Shown here: positions 1-6,860 of the stretch, one piece after another | How the letters are laid out: every line of letters starts with the position of its first letter | Numbering within the stretch: the stretch's first letter is position 1 | Source of the DNA: Chryseobacterium sp. | GTDB lineage: Bacteria > Bacteroidota > Bacteroidia > Flavobacteriales > Weeksellaceae | Direction: 5' to 3' | Length of the DNA stretch: 10,804 bases | NCBI GenBank assembly: GCA_003248755.1 | Contig: QFQW01000108.1 | Coordinates: 1-10,804 of the forward strand | Position numbers and translations under genes: made by a program | The notes under the pieces: generated by a model | What the model was told of the DNA's origin: nothing | The model's database searches: none | What the model saw: only the letters and a program-made list of their open reading frames with translations

Positions 1-71
1 TAAAAAAAATATTTTTTTTGAAAAAGAATTGAACAAAAATTTAAGTTAAAATTACCGGAATTTAAATAATT

Positions 72-165
72 TGGGCAGCTTAATCCGCCTTCCGCTCCCA
101 ATCTTTTTTTGCAAAAAAGGATTTCCGCTCAAGTCGGGCTGCGTGCGATTCAACGTTCCAATAAA
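72..165. repeat. Intergenic repeat element, copy 1 (hairpin flanked by TTCCGCTC)
   Basis: An 8-nt direct repeat TTCCGCTC (90-97 and 123-130) brackets a hairpin made of AATC plus a T-run, a GC turn, then an A-run plus GGATT (about 100-125). Conserved flanks lie outside: GGCAGCTTAATCCGCCT at 74-90 and a GC-richer tail from 131 to about 157. A second copy in the same orientation lies at about 10627-10770. The core looks like a dispersed repeat known from Chryseobacterium-type genomes; that recognition is from memory. No ORF is apparent. The rest of 1-222 is AT-rich and shows nothing I can name. The element could be a nonautonomous mobile repeat or a transcribed structured element. Confidence 0.65.
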
Positions 166-222
166 AAACATTGAATTGTAATTTAATATCTAAAATCTGT
201 TATCTAAAAATCCATTTAATAA

Positions 223-873
223 ATGAACAACGAAAACCTCCACGATAAAAGAAAAGTTTACGAAAAATCCCAACTCATCGAAGCCGAAATCAAAGAAAAT
301 CCAATCGAGCAATTTCGCAATTGGTTTCTGGAAGCCGAAGAAAATCCACAAGTTTCAGAAGCTAACGCAATGGCAATTTCCACTGTCGAAGAAGACGGAT
401 GTCCAAGAACCAGAATGGTTTTACTAAAGTCTTACAATTGGGAAGGTTTTGTATTTTATACCAATTACGACAGCCGGAAAGGAAAATCGCTTGAGAGAAC
501 TCAGAAAGCTTGTCTCAGCTTTTTCTGGCCAAGTCTGGAAAGACAAATCATCATCAAAGCCAATATTGAGCGAATTGCTGAAAACCTAAGTGATGGCTAT
601 TTCCATTCCCGTCCAAAAGGAAGTCAGTTAGGTGCAGTTGTTTCCCCACAAAGTCAGGAAATCCCGGACCGAAGTTTCCTTGAAAACAAACTAAAAAATT
701 TAGAAACCGAATTCGAAAACAAAGAGATTCCAAGACCAGAAAATTGGGGAGGTTACATCGCAAAACCTTACGAAATCGAATTCTGGCAAGGCCGCCCGAA
801 TCGTCTTCACGATAGGATTCTTTACTCATTAACAGAAGATTTTGATTGGAAGATTTCCAGATTGGCACCTTAA
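223..873 (+). CDS. pdxH: Pyridoxine/pyridoxamine 5'-phosphate oxidase
   Basis: Cytosolic FMN enzyme that oxidises pyridoxine 5'-phosphate or pyridoxamine 5'-phosphate to PLP, the last step of B6 synthesis/salvage. At 216 aa it matches the usual length (about 218 in E. coli) and aligns by eye along its whole length. The FMN-binding stretch RMVLLK is at 64-69 and the FYTNYDSRKGK segment at 78-88. LERQ is at 106-109 and the substrate-binding YFHSRPKGSQ at 126-135. The WGGY...EFWQG segment (175-190) leads to RLHDR (194-198), whose Arg and His correspond to the E. coli active-site Arg197/His199. The protein ends in the family-typical RLAP. The ATG at 223 gives a normal N-terminus; no Shine-Dalgarno is visible, as is usual in Bacteroidetes. 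It lies 89 bp before the amidase gene on the same strand. Nothing is unusual. Confidence 0.96.
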   Translation: MNNENLHDKRKVYEKSQLIEAEIKENPIEQFRNWFLEAEENPQVSEANAMAISTVEEDGCPRTRMVLLKSYNWEGFVFYTNYDSRKGKSLERTQKACLSFFWPSLERQIIIKANIERIAENLSDGYFHSRPKGSQLGAVVSPQSQEIPDRSFLENKLKNLETEFENKEIPRPENWGGYIAKPYEIEFWQGRPNRLHDRILYSLTEDFDWKISRLAP

Positions 874-962
874 GTCTTAACTTTTTTTATAAAAGCTTTA
901 ACTCAAATTTTGATTAGATTTCTCGTTATTTGTTTTATTAATAACAATCAAAACAATTAATT

Positions 963-1544
963 ATGAAGAATCTATTGAGAATTATCAGCGTAGTTTCGCT
1001 TGGCGTTTTGCTGTCTTTCAGCTTGTCAAAGGAGAAAAAAGTAGTTGTCATTGATGCTGGTCACGGGGGAAGTGATTTGGGCGTGAACCGAGAAAATTTT
1101 ATCGAAAAAGATATCGTTCTTAAAGTGGCTAAAAAAATCAAGGAACTGAACAAGAATAGCAATCTGGAAATTGTTTTAACAAGAGAAGACGACAGCTATC
1201 CGTCATTGACAGATAGAACAGACAAAATAAATCAACTAAAACCAGATTTGACAATCTCATTGCACGTGAATAGTTCACCTAAAGTTGATTCTGATAAAAA
1301 AGGAGCAGAAGTTTATTATAAGCGAGATGATGCTTCTAAATCTTTTGCAGATAAATTAGCATCCAAGTTTAACAATTGTCCTGTAATGGTAAAAAACCTT
1401 CATATGCTTAGGGTTCCTGAAAATCCTGCAGTGTTGTTGGAATTGGGATTTGCTAATAACAAAGAAGAAAGAGATTATCTTGGAAGCGAAAAAGGACAGA
1501 CCGAAACGGCTGAAAAAATATTAAGTGTGATTAATGAACATTAA
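963..1544 (+). CDS. Exported N-acetylmuramoyl-L-alanine amidase (Amidase_3 family)
   Basis: Zinc-dependent peptidoglycan hydrolase that cleaves the bond between N-acetylmuramic acid and L-alanine, acting in the periplasm during cell-wall turnover or division. At 193 aa it is essentially one catalytic domain behind an N-terminal export signal (basic start with K2 and R6, hydrophobic stretch about 7-21). There is no lipobox Cys and no strong AxA cleavage site, so an uncleaved anchor is possible. Expected zinc ligands are H34 (in DAGHGG), E48 (in FIEKD) and H101 (in SLHVN). The catalytic Glu is E160 in LLELGF. The loop between the first two ligands is short, and no SPOR, SH3 or LysM module is present. 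The subfamily (AmiC-like or CwlM-like) cannot be settled by eye, so no symbol is given. It is followed by a strong terminator shared with hisIE. Confidence 0.9.
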   Translation: MKNLLRIISVVSLGVLLSFSLSKEKKVVVIDAGHGGSDLGVNRENFIEKDIVLKVAKKIKELNKNSNLEIVLTREDDSYPSLTDRTDKINQLKPDLTISLHVNSSPKVDSDKKGAEVYYKRDDASKSFADKLASKFNNCPVMVKNLHMLRVPENPAVLLELGFANNKEERDYLGSEKGQTETAEKILSVINEH

Positions 1545-1564
1545 GCATTCAAATAAAAGAGATG

Positions 1565-1590
1565 AAAACCAGCAATTTTGCTGGTTTTTT
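1565..1590. terminator. Bidirectional intrinsic terminator between the amidase gene and hisIE
   Basis: A perfect stem AAAACCAGCA / TGCTGGTTTT (1565-1574 with 1579-1588) encloses a 4-nt loop. T-rich sequence follows on the + strand, and the complementary A-run at the left end gives a T-run on the - strand. It lies 20 bp after the amidase stop. On the other strand the hisIE stop codon (1591-1589) overlaps the base of the stem, so one hairpin can end both convergent transcripts. Confidence 0.85.
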
Positions 1591-2176
1591 ATTTACTTCT
1601 CGATTTCAGAATTCTCTCAACATCTTCAATCGTAAAACCTTTAGCTTTCAACAAAATTAAATAATGATAAAGTAAATCTGCAGCTTCATTTAAAAATAAT
1701 TCATCGTTGTTATCTTTCGCTTCGATAACCAATTCCACAGCTTCTTCACCCACTTTTTGAGCCACTTTGTTGATGCCCTTTTTATAGAGTTTATTGGTGT
1801 AGGAATTCTCATCATTATTGTCAATTTTATCAGAAATAGTCTGCTGCAGTTCGTATAAAAAACCTTTATCATTTTCTTCATTAAAACAAGTTGTTGTTCC
1901 GTTGTGGCAAGTTGGTCCCAGCGCTTTTGCTTTGATGAGAACCGTATCTTGGTCGCAATCTGGCTTCCAGTCAATTAATTCCAAAAAATTGCCTGACGTT
2001 TCACCTTTTGTCCAAAGTCTGTTTTTGGAACGGGAAAAAAAAGTCACTCGTTTTTCCTGCAGAGTTTTGTCAAAAGCTTCCCGGTTCATATAACCCAGCA
2101 TCAGAACTTTCAGTTTGAGATAATCCTGAATAATAACGGGAACTAATCCTGTGTTTTCATCAAATTTTATAGTCAT
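1589..2176 (-). CDS. hisIE: Bifunctional phosphoribosyl-AMP cyclohydrolase / phosphoribosyl-ATP pyrophosphatase
   Basis: Catalyses steps 2 and 3 of histidine biosynthesis. The C-terminal HisE domain removes pyrophosphate from PR-ATP, and the N-terminal HisI domain hydrolyses the adenine ring of PR-AMP. HisI spans about residues 1-105. It carries DCDQD at 73-77 (metal-binding Asp residues and a zinc Cys, C74) and TCHNGTTTC at 89-97, giving the other zinc cysteines C90 and C97. HisE spans about 108-195, a MazG-like all-alpha domain with GEEAVEL (143-149) and EAADLLYH (164-171). The length of 195 aa is near that of E. coli HisIE (203 aa). The ATG overlaps the hisF stop as ATGA, indicating translational coupling. 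It is the last gene of the operon, and its stop runs into the shared terminator hairpin. Confidence 0.96.
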   Translation of the reverse strand: MTIKFDENTGLVPVIIQDYLKLKVLMLGYMNREAFDKTLQEKRVTFFSRSKNRLWTKGETSGNFLELIDWKPDCDQDTVLIKAKALGPTCHNGTTTCFNEENDKGFLYELQQTISDKIDNNDENSYTNKLYKKGINKVAQKVGEEAVELVIEAKDNNDELFLNEAADLLYHYLILLKAKGFTIEDVERILKSRSK

Positions 2177-2925
2177 CGTATTGGTAATTTTTTAGATTTA
2201 AGATAATTTTTAAGCTCGGGAATTTCAATTTCATCGAAGTGAAAAATACTCGCGGCCAAAGCTCCGGTTGCTTTGGTTTCTGTAAAAACGTCTTCGAAAT
2301 GTTGCATTGTTCCGGCACCACCTGAGGCGATTACAGGAATATTCACCAATTCCGAAAGTTGTTGGGTAATCTCGATGGCGAATCCGGATTTTGTTCCGTC
2401 TGTATTCATAGAGGTTAAGAGGATTTCGCCGGCGCCATGATTTTCTACTTCTTTTGCCCAGGAAAATAATTCTTTATCGGTTTCAATTTTTCCGCCGTTA
2501 CTGAAAACTTTATTCTGATTTTTAACAAATTTGGTGTCAATCGCAACAACCATACATTGCGAACCAAAACGTTTGGCAACTTCGGTGATTAGATTCGGTT
2601 TGGCTATGGCAGCCGAGTTAATCGTGATTTTATCTGCTCCGTTTTTCAAAAGCTCTTCCACATTTTCAAGCGCATTAATTCCTCCTCCAACTGTGAAAGG
2701 AATACTGATATGTCTGGCAATATCTCTTACCAATGGAATCAACGTTTTTCGACGTTCTTCAGTCGCAGAAATATCCAGAAAAACCAATTCATCCGCACCT
2801 TGCTGAGAATATTTGATGGCCATTTCTACAGGATTCCCGACTTCTTTCAAATCCAAAAATTGGACACCTTTCACCGTTTCGCCATTTTTGATGTCGAGAC
2901 AAGGAATGATTCTTTTTGCTAACAT
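2173..2925 (-). CDS. hisF: Imidazole glycerol phosphate synthase, cyclase subunit
   Basis: TIM-barrel subunit of imidazole glycerol phosphate synthase. It takes ammonia delivered by HisH and converts PRFAR to imidazole glycerol phosphate plus AICAR. At 250 aa it is full length. The two catalytic aspartates are in place: D11 in PCLDIKNG, and D130 in VVAID, matching D11/D130 of the T. maritima enzyme. Phosphate-binding glycine loops are seen at VGGGI (79-83) and ASGGAG in the C-terminal half. Its ATG overlaps the hisA stop by one base (TAATG), and its own stop overlaps the hisIE start (ATGA). The partner hisH lies two genes upstream in the same operon. Confidence 0.97.
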   Translation of the reverse strand: MLAKRIIPCLDIKNGETVKGVQFLDLKEVGNPVEMAIKYSQQGADELVFLDISATEERRKTLIPLVRDIARHISIPFTVGGGINALENVEELLKNGADKITINSAAIAKPNLITEVAKRFGSQCMVVAIDTKFVKNQNKVFSNGGKIETDKELFSWAKEVENHGAGEILLTSMNTDGTKSGFAIEITQQLSELVNIPVIASGGAGTMQHFEDVFTETKATGALAASIFHFDEIEIPELKNYLKSKKLPIR

Positions 2926-3641
2926 TAGAGAAATGGTTTTAATTCGTTAATAGTAATCCTGTTTTCATACAAAGCTTTCCCAATGATTGCACCTTCACAA
3001 CCGATTGATTTTACTTTTTCCAAATCTTCAACAGAAGTAATTCCACCTGAAGCAATCAGTTTGATGTCAGGATTTTCAGCAATTATTTTTTGATACAAAT
3101 CGAAAGCAGCTCCTTCCAACATCCCGTCTTTGTCGATGTCTGTTGAAATGACGTACTTGATTCCGGATTCTGTTTTTTCTTTAATGAAGTCATAAATATT
3201 GGTTTCACATTCTTCTAACCAACCGGAAACAGCAATTTTTTCTTTCCTTGCGTCAGCTCCCAAAATGATTTTTTCCGGGCCATATTTTTTTAAAATTTCT
3301 AAAAATAATTCCGGGTTTTTGACGGCAACACTTCCCAAAGTCACTTGTTTTGCTCCGTTTTCAAAAGCAATTCTGATATCTTCTTCAGATTTTAAACCGC
3401 CTCCAAAATCGATGATTAAATTGGTTTTGGCTGAGATTTTTTCTAATGTTTTATAATTGATGATTTGGTTTTGCCTTGCGCCGTCCAAATCGACGAGATG
3501 CAGAAAACGGATTCCGTTGTCTTCAAAGTTTTTGGCAATGTCCAAAACATTTTTGCTGTAAATGGTTTTCCGGTTATAATCACCTTTGGAAAGTCGGACG
3601 CATTCGCCATTAATGATGTCTATTGCTGGTATGATTCTCAT
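2925..3641 (-). CDS. hisA: ProFAR isomerase (HisA)
   Basis: TIM-barrel isomerase that converts ProFAR to PRFAR by an Amadori rearrangement, the fourth step of the pathway. At 238 aa it is full length. Catalytic D8 lies in PAIDI and D130 in GADAR, with the helper T167 in STDID, in the same places as D8/D127/T164 of T. maritima HisA. VDLDGA (50-55) and FGGGL (79-83) are typical of the family and separate it from its paralogue HisF. It follows hisH after a 130-bp spacer containing an inverted-repeat element. It is coupled to hisF by a one-base TAATG overlap. Confidence 0.97.
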   Translation of the reverse strand: MRIIPAIDIINGECVRLSKGDYNRKTIYSKNVLDIAKNFEDNGIRFLHLVDLDGARQNQIINYKTLEKISAKTNLIIDFGGGLKSEEDIRIAFENGAKQVTLGSVAVKNPELFLEILKKYGPEKIILGADARKEKIAVSGWLEECETNIYDFIKEKTESGIKYVISTDIDKDGMLEGAAFDLYQKIIAENPDIKLIASGGITSVEDLEKVKSIGCEGAIIGKALYENRITINELKPFL

Positions 3642-3680
3642 TTTATATTAATATTTTACAGATATAACTTTATTTATTTT

Positions 3681-3760
3681 TAAACTCTCGCAGATTTAAT
3701 AGACTGGGCAGATTAATTTTAAAATCTGCTTAATTCGCAAAACCAGCGAGAAAATTTTAA
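3681..3760. repeat. Imperfect inverted-repeat element in the hisH-hisA spacer
   Basis: Nested inverted repeats sit between hisH and hisA. The outer arms CTCGC (3687-3691) and GCGAG (3746-3750) and the inner arms GCAGATT (3708-3714) and AATCTGC (3723-3729) surround an AT-rich centre, with further AT pairing outside. The GCAGATTTAA/GCAGATTAA wording occurs as internal direct repeats (3690-3699 and 3708-3716). Elements built from TCTCGCAGATT and AATCTGCGAGA recur in flavobacterial intergenic regions (recalled, not searched). The rest of the spacer is AT-rich with nothing else recognisable. It has no U-tract that would make it a good terminator. Confidence 0.55.
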
Positions 3761-3771
3761 ACTAATACCTA

Positions 3772-4356
3772 TTATAATTTTAAAAAATTCTCTAATATTT
3801 TACTTCCCAGGATTCCGCTTTTCTCGGGATGAAACTGGACGCCGAAAAAATTATCTTTTTGTAAAGCGGTGCTGTAAGCTTCGGAATAATCTGTTGTTGC
3901 AATCGTGTTTTCTTTTTTCTCAGCAAAGTAACTGTGAACGAGATACATATGGCTCTGTTCGGGAATGTTTTTAAACAAATCCGATTTTAAATCATAAATC
4001 TGATTCCAGCCAATCTGCGGAACAAGAACCGAAGCCGGAAATCGCTTCACTGAAACATCAAAAATCCCCAAAGCTTTTGTACCACTTTCTTCCGAATCTT
4101 TACAGAGTAATTGCATCCCGAGACAGATTCCTAAAAGTGGCTGTTTCAGTTGCGGAATCAGCAAATCCAGTTTGGTTTCTCTCAAAGAATTCATTGCGAA
4201 AGAGGCTTCTCCAACACCCGGAAAAATGACTTTGTCGGCTTTGGAAATTTCATCCGGATTATCTGTGAGCTTTGCCGAAAATCCCAACCTTTCTATTGCA
4301 AACAAAAGACTCTGTACATTGCCGGCTTTGTAATCTATGATAACTGTTTTACTCAT
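3772..4356 (-). CDS. hisH: Imidazole glycerol phosphate synthase, glutamine amidotransferase subunit
   Basis: Class I glutaminase subunit that hydrolyses glutamine and channels ammonia to HisF. At 194 aa it is the usual length. The triad is complete: nucleophile C78 in GICLGMQ, with H176 and E178 in QFHPEKS. The oxyanion-hole segment PGVG is at 47-50, and the interface stretch YLVHSYF is at 138-144. The ATG at 4356 starts a normal N-terminus (VIIDYKAGN). Its start overlaps by ATGA the stop of a 15-codon ORF beginning at 4400, which may couple its translation. It is separated from hisB by 80 bp and from hisA by a repeat-containing 130-bp spacer. Confidence 0.97.
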   Translation of the reverse strand: MSKTVIIDYKAGNVQSLLFAIERLGFSAKLTDNPDEISKADKVIFPGVGEASFAMNSLRETKLDLLIPQLKQPLLGICLGMQLLCKDSEESGTKALGIFDVSVKRFPASVLVPQIGWNQIYDLKSDLFKNIPEQSHMYLVHSYFAEKKENTIATTDYSEAYSTALQKDNFFGVQFHPEKSGILGSKILENFLKL

Positions 4357-4400
4357 TTGCTGTTGATTTTATTTTGGTATTCGTGAACCTTCGGTTTCAT
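4353..4400 (-). CDS. Possible 15-residue upstream ORF coupled to hisH
   Basis: A short ORF in the hisB-hisH spacer starts ATG at 4400 and would encode MKPKVHEYQNKINSK. Its TGA (4355-4353) overlaps the hisH ATG in the ATGA arrangement used for coupled translation elsewhere in this operon. I do not recognise the peptide. It could simply carry ribosomes into hisH, could be the tail of a decayed gene, or could be chance in an 80-bp spacer. No other evidence of coding is available. Confidence 0.25.
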   Translation of the reverse strand: MKPKVHEYQNKINSK

Positions 4401-4436
4401 TTTAATAATTTATAATTCATCATTTGTAATTAATAA

Positions 4437-5570
4437 TTACAGCATTCCTTTTGTTGATGGTAAAATCATTTTCTCCGAATCCCGTTTTACTGCCGACTTC
4501 AAACATTTTGCAAATGCCTTGAAAATTGATTCTATTTTGTGATGTTCATTATCACCTTCGGCTTTGATATTGAGATTGGCTTTCGCTGAATCTGAAAATG
4601 ATTTGAAGAAGTGAAAGAACATTTCGGTAGGCATTTTTCCAATCATTTCACGTTTGAAATCTGCATCCCAAACTATCCAATTTCGTCCGCCAAAATCCAG
4701 TGCCACCTGAGCCAGACAATCATCCATAGGCAATACAAAAGCGTAACGTTCGATTCCCAATTTATTTCCTAAAGCCTGATAAAAAGCTTCGCCAAGTGCA
4801 ATTCCGGTGTCTTCAATCGTGTGGTGTTCGTCCACTTCCAAATCGCCCTGAACTTTGATATCCAAATCCATTTGACCGTGTTTCGCAATCTGGTCAAGCA
4901 TATGGTCGAAGAAGGCAATTCCTGTATCGATATTGGATTTTCCAGTTCCGTCGAGATTCAGTTTGATGTTGATTTTTGTTTCGTTGGTATTTCTGATAAT
5001 TTCTGAAGTTCTGTTTTTGAGTTTCAGGAATTCATAAATCGCTTTCCATGAAGTTGTTTTGAGAGCAATTACATTTTCCAAATCGTCATTTTCCAAAATC
5101 TCATCTGCGCCCAGATTTTCATCATTATTAATGAAAATTGCTTTTGAATTAAGGTTTTTCGCCAGTTTAACATCGGTAATCCGGTCGCCTATGACAAAGG
5201 AATTTTCCAAATCGTAAAGATTCTGGTCAAAATATTTTGTCAGCAAACCTGTATTCGGTTTTCTGGTTGGTGCATTATCTTTAGCGAAGGTTTTATCAAT
5301 GAAAATATCTTCAAATCTGATGTCTTGACTTTCAAAAGTTTCGATAATGAAATTCTGAACCGGCCAGAAGTTTTCTTCCGGATGAGAAGCTGTTCCCAAG
5401 CCATCCTGATTAGTCACCATCACCAATTCGTAATCCAACTCATTGGTGATTTTTGAAAGATATGTGAAGACTTTTGGGTAGAATTTCAGTTTTTGAAACG
5501 AATCGACCTGATAATCTTCTGGTTCTAAAACCAAAGTTCCATCGCGGTCTACGAATAGTAATTTTTTCAT
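4437..5570 (-). CDS. hisB: Bifunctional histidinol-phosphatase / imidazoleglycerol-phosphate dehydratase
   Basis: Fusion enzyme for two steps: dehydration of imidazole glycerol phosphate, and dephosphorylation of histidinol phosphate. The N-terminal HAD-type phosphatase (about 1-150) has the nucleophile and acid/base D8/D10 in FVDRDGT, TNQDG at 53-57, RKPNTG at 103-108 and GDRITD at 128-133. The C-terminal dehydratase (about 185-377) has FFDHMLDQIAKH (220-231), DEHHTIED (247-254), DNEHHKIES (340-348) and the terminal STKGML, which supply the metal-binding histidines and glutamates. At 377 aa it is slightly longer than E. coli HisB because of the interdomain linker. The four Cys/His residues that bind structural zinc in the E. 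coli phosphatase domain appear replaced (D92, T94, A100, T102). It is flanked by a repeat-bearing spacer toward hisC. Confidence 0.96.
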   Translation of the reverse strand: MKKLLFVDRDGTLVLEPEDYQVDSFQKLKFYPKVFTYLSKITNELDYELVMVTNQDGLGTASHPEENFWPVQNFIIETFESQDIRFEDIFIDKTFAKDNAPTRKPNTGLLTKYFDQNLYDLENSFVIGDRITDVKLAKNLNSKAIFINNDENLGADEILENDDLENVIALKTTSWKAIYEFLKLKNRTSEIIRNTNETKINIKLNLDGTGKSNIDTGIAFFDHMLDQIAKHGQMDLDIKVQGDLEVDEHHTIEDTGIALGEAFYQALGNKLGIERYAFVLPMDDCLAQVALDFGGRNWIVWDADFKREMIGKMPTEMFFHFFKSFSDSAKANLNIKAEGDNEHHKIESIFKAFAKCLKSAVKRDSEKMILPSTKGML

Positions 5571-5603
5571 TTTTTTATAGACTTTTTATTTTTATTAAGA
5601 CTT

Positions 5604-5685
5604 CCCTTCGACAAGCTCAGGATAAACTGTCCCCCAGCCTGACAGCGTTTGATAAGTGTCACACTGAGCGTAGTCGAAGTGTCTG
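5604..5685. repeat. REP-like inverted repeat in the hisC-hisB spacer
   Basis: The arms are CTTCGAC-aa-GCTCAG (5606-5620) and CTGAGC-gta-GTCGAAG (5664-5679), which are complementary apart from the short internal linkers. Partly matching GATAA...TGTC wording lies inside the arms. This is the CTTCGACAAGCTCAGG / CTGAGCGTAGTCGAAG repeat type frequent in flavobacterial intergenic DNA (recalled, not searched). It fills most of the 121-bp spacer between hisC and hisB and should form a long imperfect hairpin in the his mRNA. Read on the + strand it gives an RQAQDK / HTERSRS-type spurious peptide. Confidence 0.75.
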
Positions 5686-5691
5686 TTTTTA

Positions 5692-6726
5692 TTAGTTATT
5701 AATATTTTGAAGGGCTTGTATCAATTTTTTATTTTCTTCGGGTGAACCAACCGTAATCCTCAGACAATTTTTAACAACCGAATTTCTATTTCTGACAATT
5801 ACATTTTGATTGACTAATTTCTGGTAAACTGAGTCTGCATTTTCAACTTCTATCAAGATAAAATTAGCGTCCGAAGGATAAATTTTCTTAATCAATTCCA
5901 ATTGTTCCAATTTTTGAATTAGCTGTTTTTTCTCGTTCAAAATCAGTATGATATTTTCTGAAACGAGTTGAATATTTTCATCAGTCAAAGTATTAATAAT
6001 CGCATCCTGATTGAGCTGGCTGATGTTGTAAGGCGGCTTTACTTTGTTGTAAAATTTGATGATTTCTTTGGAAGTATAAGCGATACCGACTCTTACAGAA
6101 GCCATTCCCCAGGCTTTACTGAATGTCTGGCTCACGATGATATTCGGATAGTTTTTGATTTGACTTCTGAAGCTTTCTTCCGGGCTGAAATCAATGTAAG
6201 CTTCATCTATAAAGACTATTCCGCTGAAGTTTTCAATAATATATTTTATATTCTGAACGGAATTACCTGTTGGATTATTAGGCGAACAGATGAAAATGAT
6301 TTTAAGATTTTTGTCATTCAAATATGGTTTTAAGGTTTCTAAATCTATTTGAAAATCATCATTTAAATCAAGATTGATTAGCTCTACATCATTGATATTG
6401 GCTGAAACTTCGTACATCCCGTAAGTTGGCGAAAATGTCAAAACCTTATCTTTTTTCGGTTCACAAAATATCCGGAAAGCCAGATCAATCACTTCATCGC
6501 TCCCATTTCCTAAGAAAATATTTTCAGTTGGGATTTGATTCAGTTCGCTCAATTTTTCTTTAATTTTTCGCTGATATGGGTCAGGATAACGATTCAGTTC
6601 TCCGAATGGATTTTCGTTCGCATCCAGAAAAATCCCGTTATTGCCTTCAAATTCATCTCTTGCAGAAGAGTACGGTCTGAGGTCAAGAATATTTTTGCGT
6701 GCTAATTTTTGTATTTCAATTGTCAT
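5692..6726 (-). CDS. hisC: Histidinol-phosphate aminotransferase
   Basis: PLP-dependent fold-type I aminotransferase that converts imidazole acetol phosphate and glutamate to L-histidinol phosphate. At 344 aa it is normal for the family. LDANENPFG (34-42) is the N-terminal substrate segment and GNGSDE (73-78) the phosphate-binding segment. CSPNNPTGN is at 147-155. The PLP-N1 Asp, D174, lies in IDEAYIDF. The Schiff-base lysine is K204 in SQTFSKAWGM, followed by the phosphate-binding R212. The C-terminal substrate Arg is R323 in LRITVGSPEEN. It is bounded on both sides by REP-like spacers (114 bp from hisD, 121 bp from hisB). The histidine assignment is certain from context, although HisC-like enzymes often accept aromatic keto acids too. 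Confidence 0.96.
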   Translation of the reverse strand: MTIEIQKLARKNILDLRPYSSARDEFEGNNGIFLDANENPFGELNRYPDPYQRKIKEKLSELNQIPTENIFLGNGSDEVIDLAFRIFCEPKKDKVLTFSPTYGMYEVSANINDVELINLDLNDDFQIDLETLKPYLNDKNLKIIFICSPNNPTGNSVQNIKYIIENFSGIVFIDEAYIDFSPEESFRSQIKNYPNIIVSQTFSKAWGMASVRVGIAYTSKEIIKFYNKVKPPYNISQLNQDAIINTLTDENIQLVSENIILILNEKKQLIQKLEQLELIKKIYPSDANFILIEVENADSVYQKLVNQNVIVRNRNSVVKNCLRITVGSPEENKKLIQALQNINN

Positions 6727-6776
6727 TTTTTTAATTGTTTTTTGTCATCGGTAAAATTGGGAACACTTCAACAATC

Positions 6777-6860
6777 CTTCGAGAACCTCAGGATGATAAA
6801 GTGTGACATCTCTGATACTAATTGTTTTAATTATCCATTGTCAGGCTGAGCCTGTCGAAG
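6777..6860. repeat. REP-like inverted repeat overlapping the 3' end of hisD
   Basis: The left arm CTTCGAgaaCCTCAGG (6777-6792) and the right arm CAGGCTGAGcctgTCGAAG (6842-6860) are imperfectly complementary, with TGTGACA and TTGTCAG wording inside. It belongs to the same type as the repeat in the next spacer. The right arm is inside the hisD reading frame and contributes its last codons and the stop. The remaining sequence between the arms is AT-rich. Confidence 0.7.

Noticed and set aside
554..868. Antisense ORF within pdxH, and similar long ORFs opposite hisF, hisA, hisC and hisG
   Set aside because: All lie wholly or almost wholly over clearly conserved genes, and none has a recognisable domain. 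They are frame shadows.
874..962. Terminator after pdxH and promoter for the amidase gene
   Set aside because: The short palindromic TTAAG...CTTAA-like stretch with a T-run and the TTATTTG word are weak matches in very AT-rich DNA.
5474..5695. A 73-codon + strand ORF containing RQAQDK and HTERSRS
   Set aside because: It runs antisense to the hisB start and through the REP-like repeat. The peptide is the translation of that repeat, a frequent annotation artefact.
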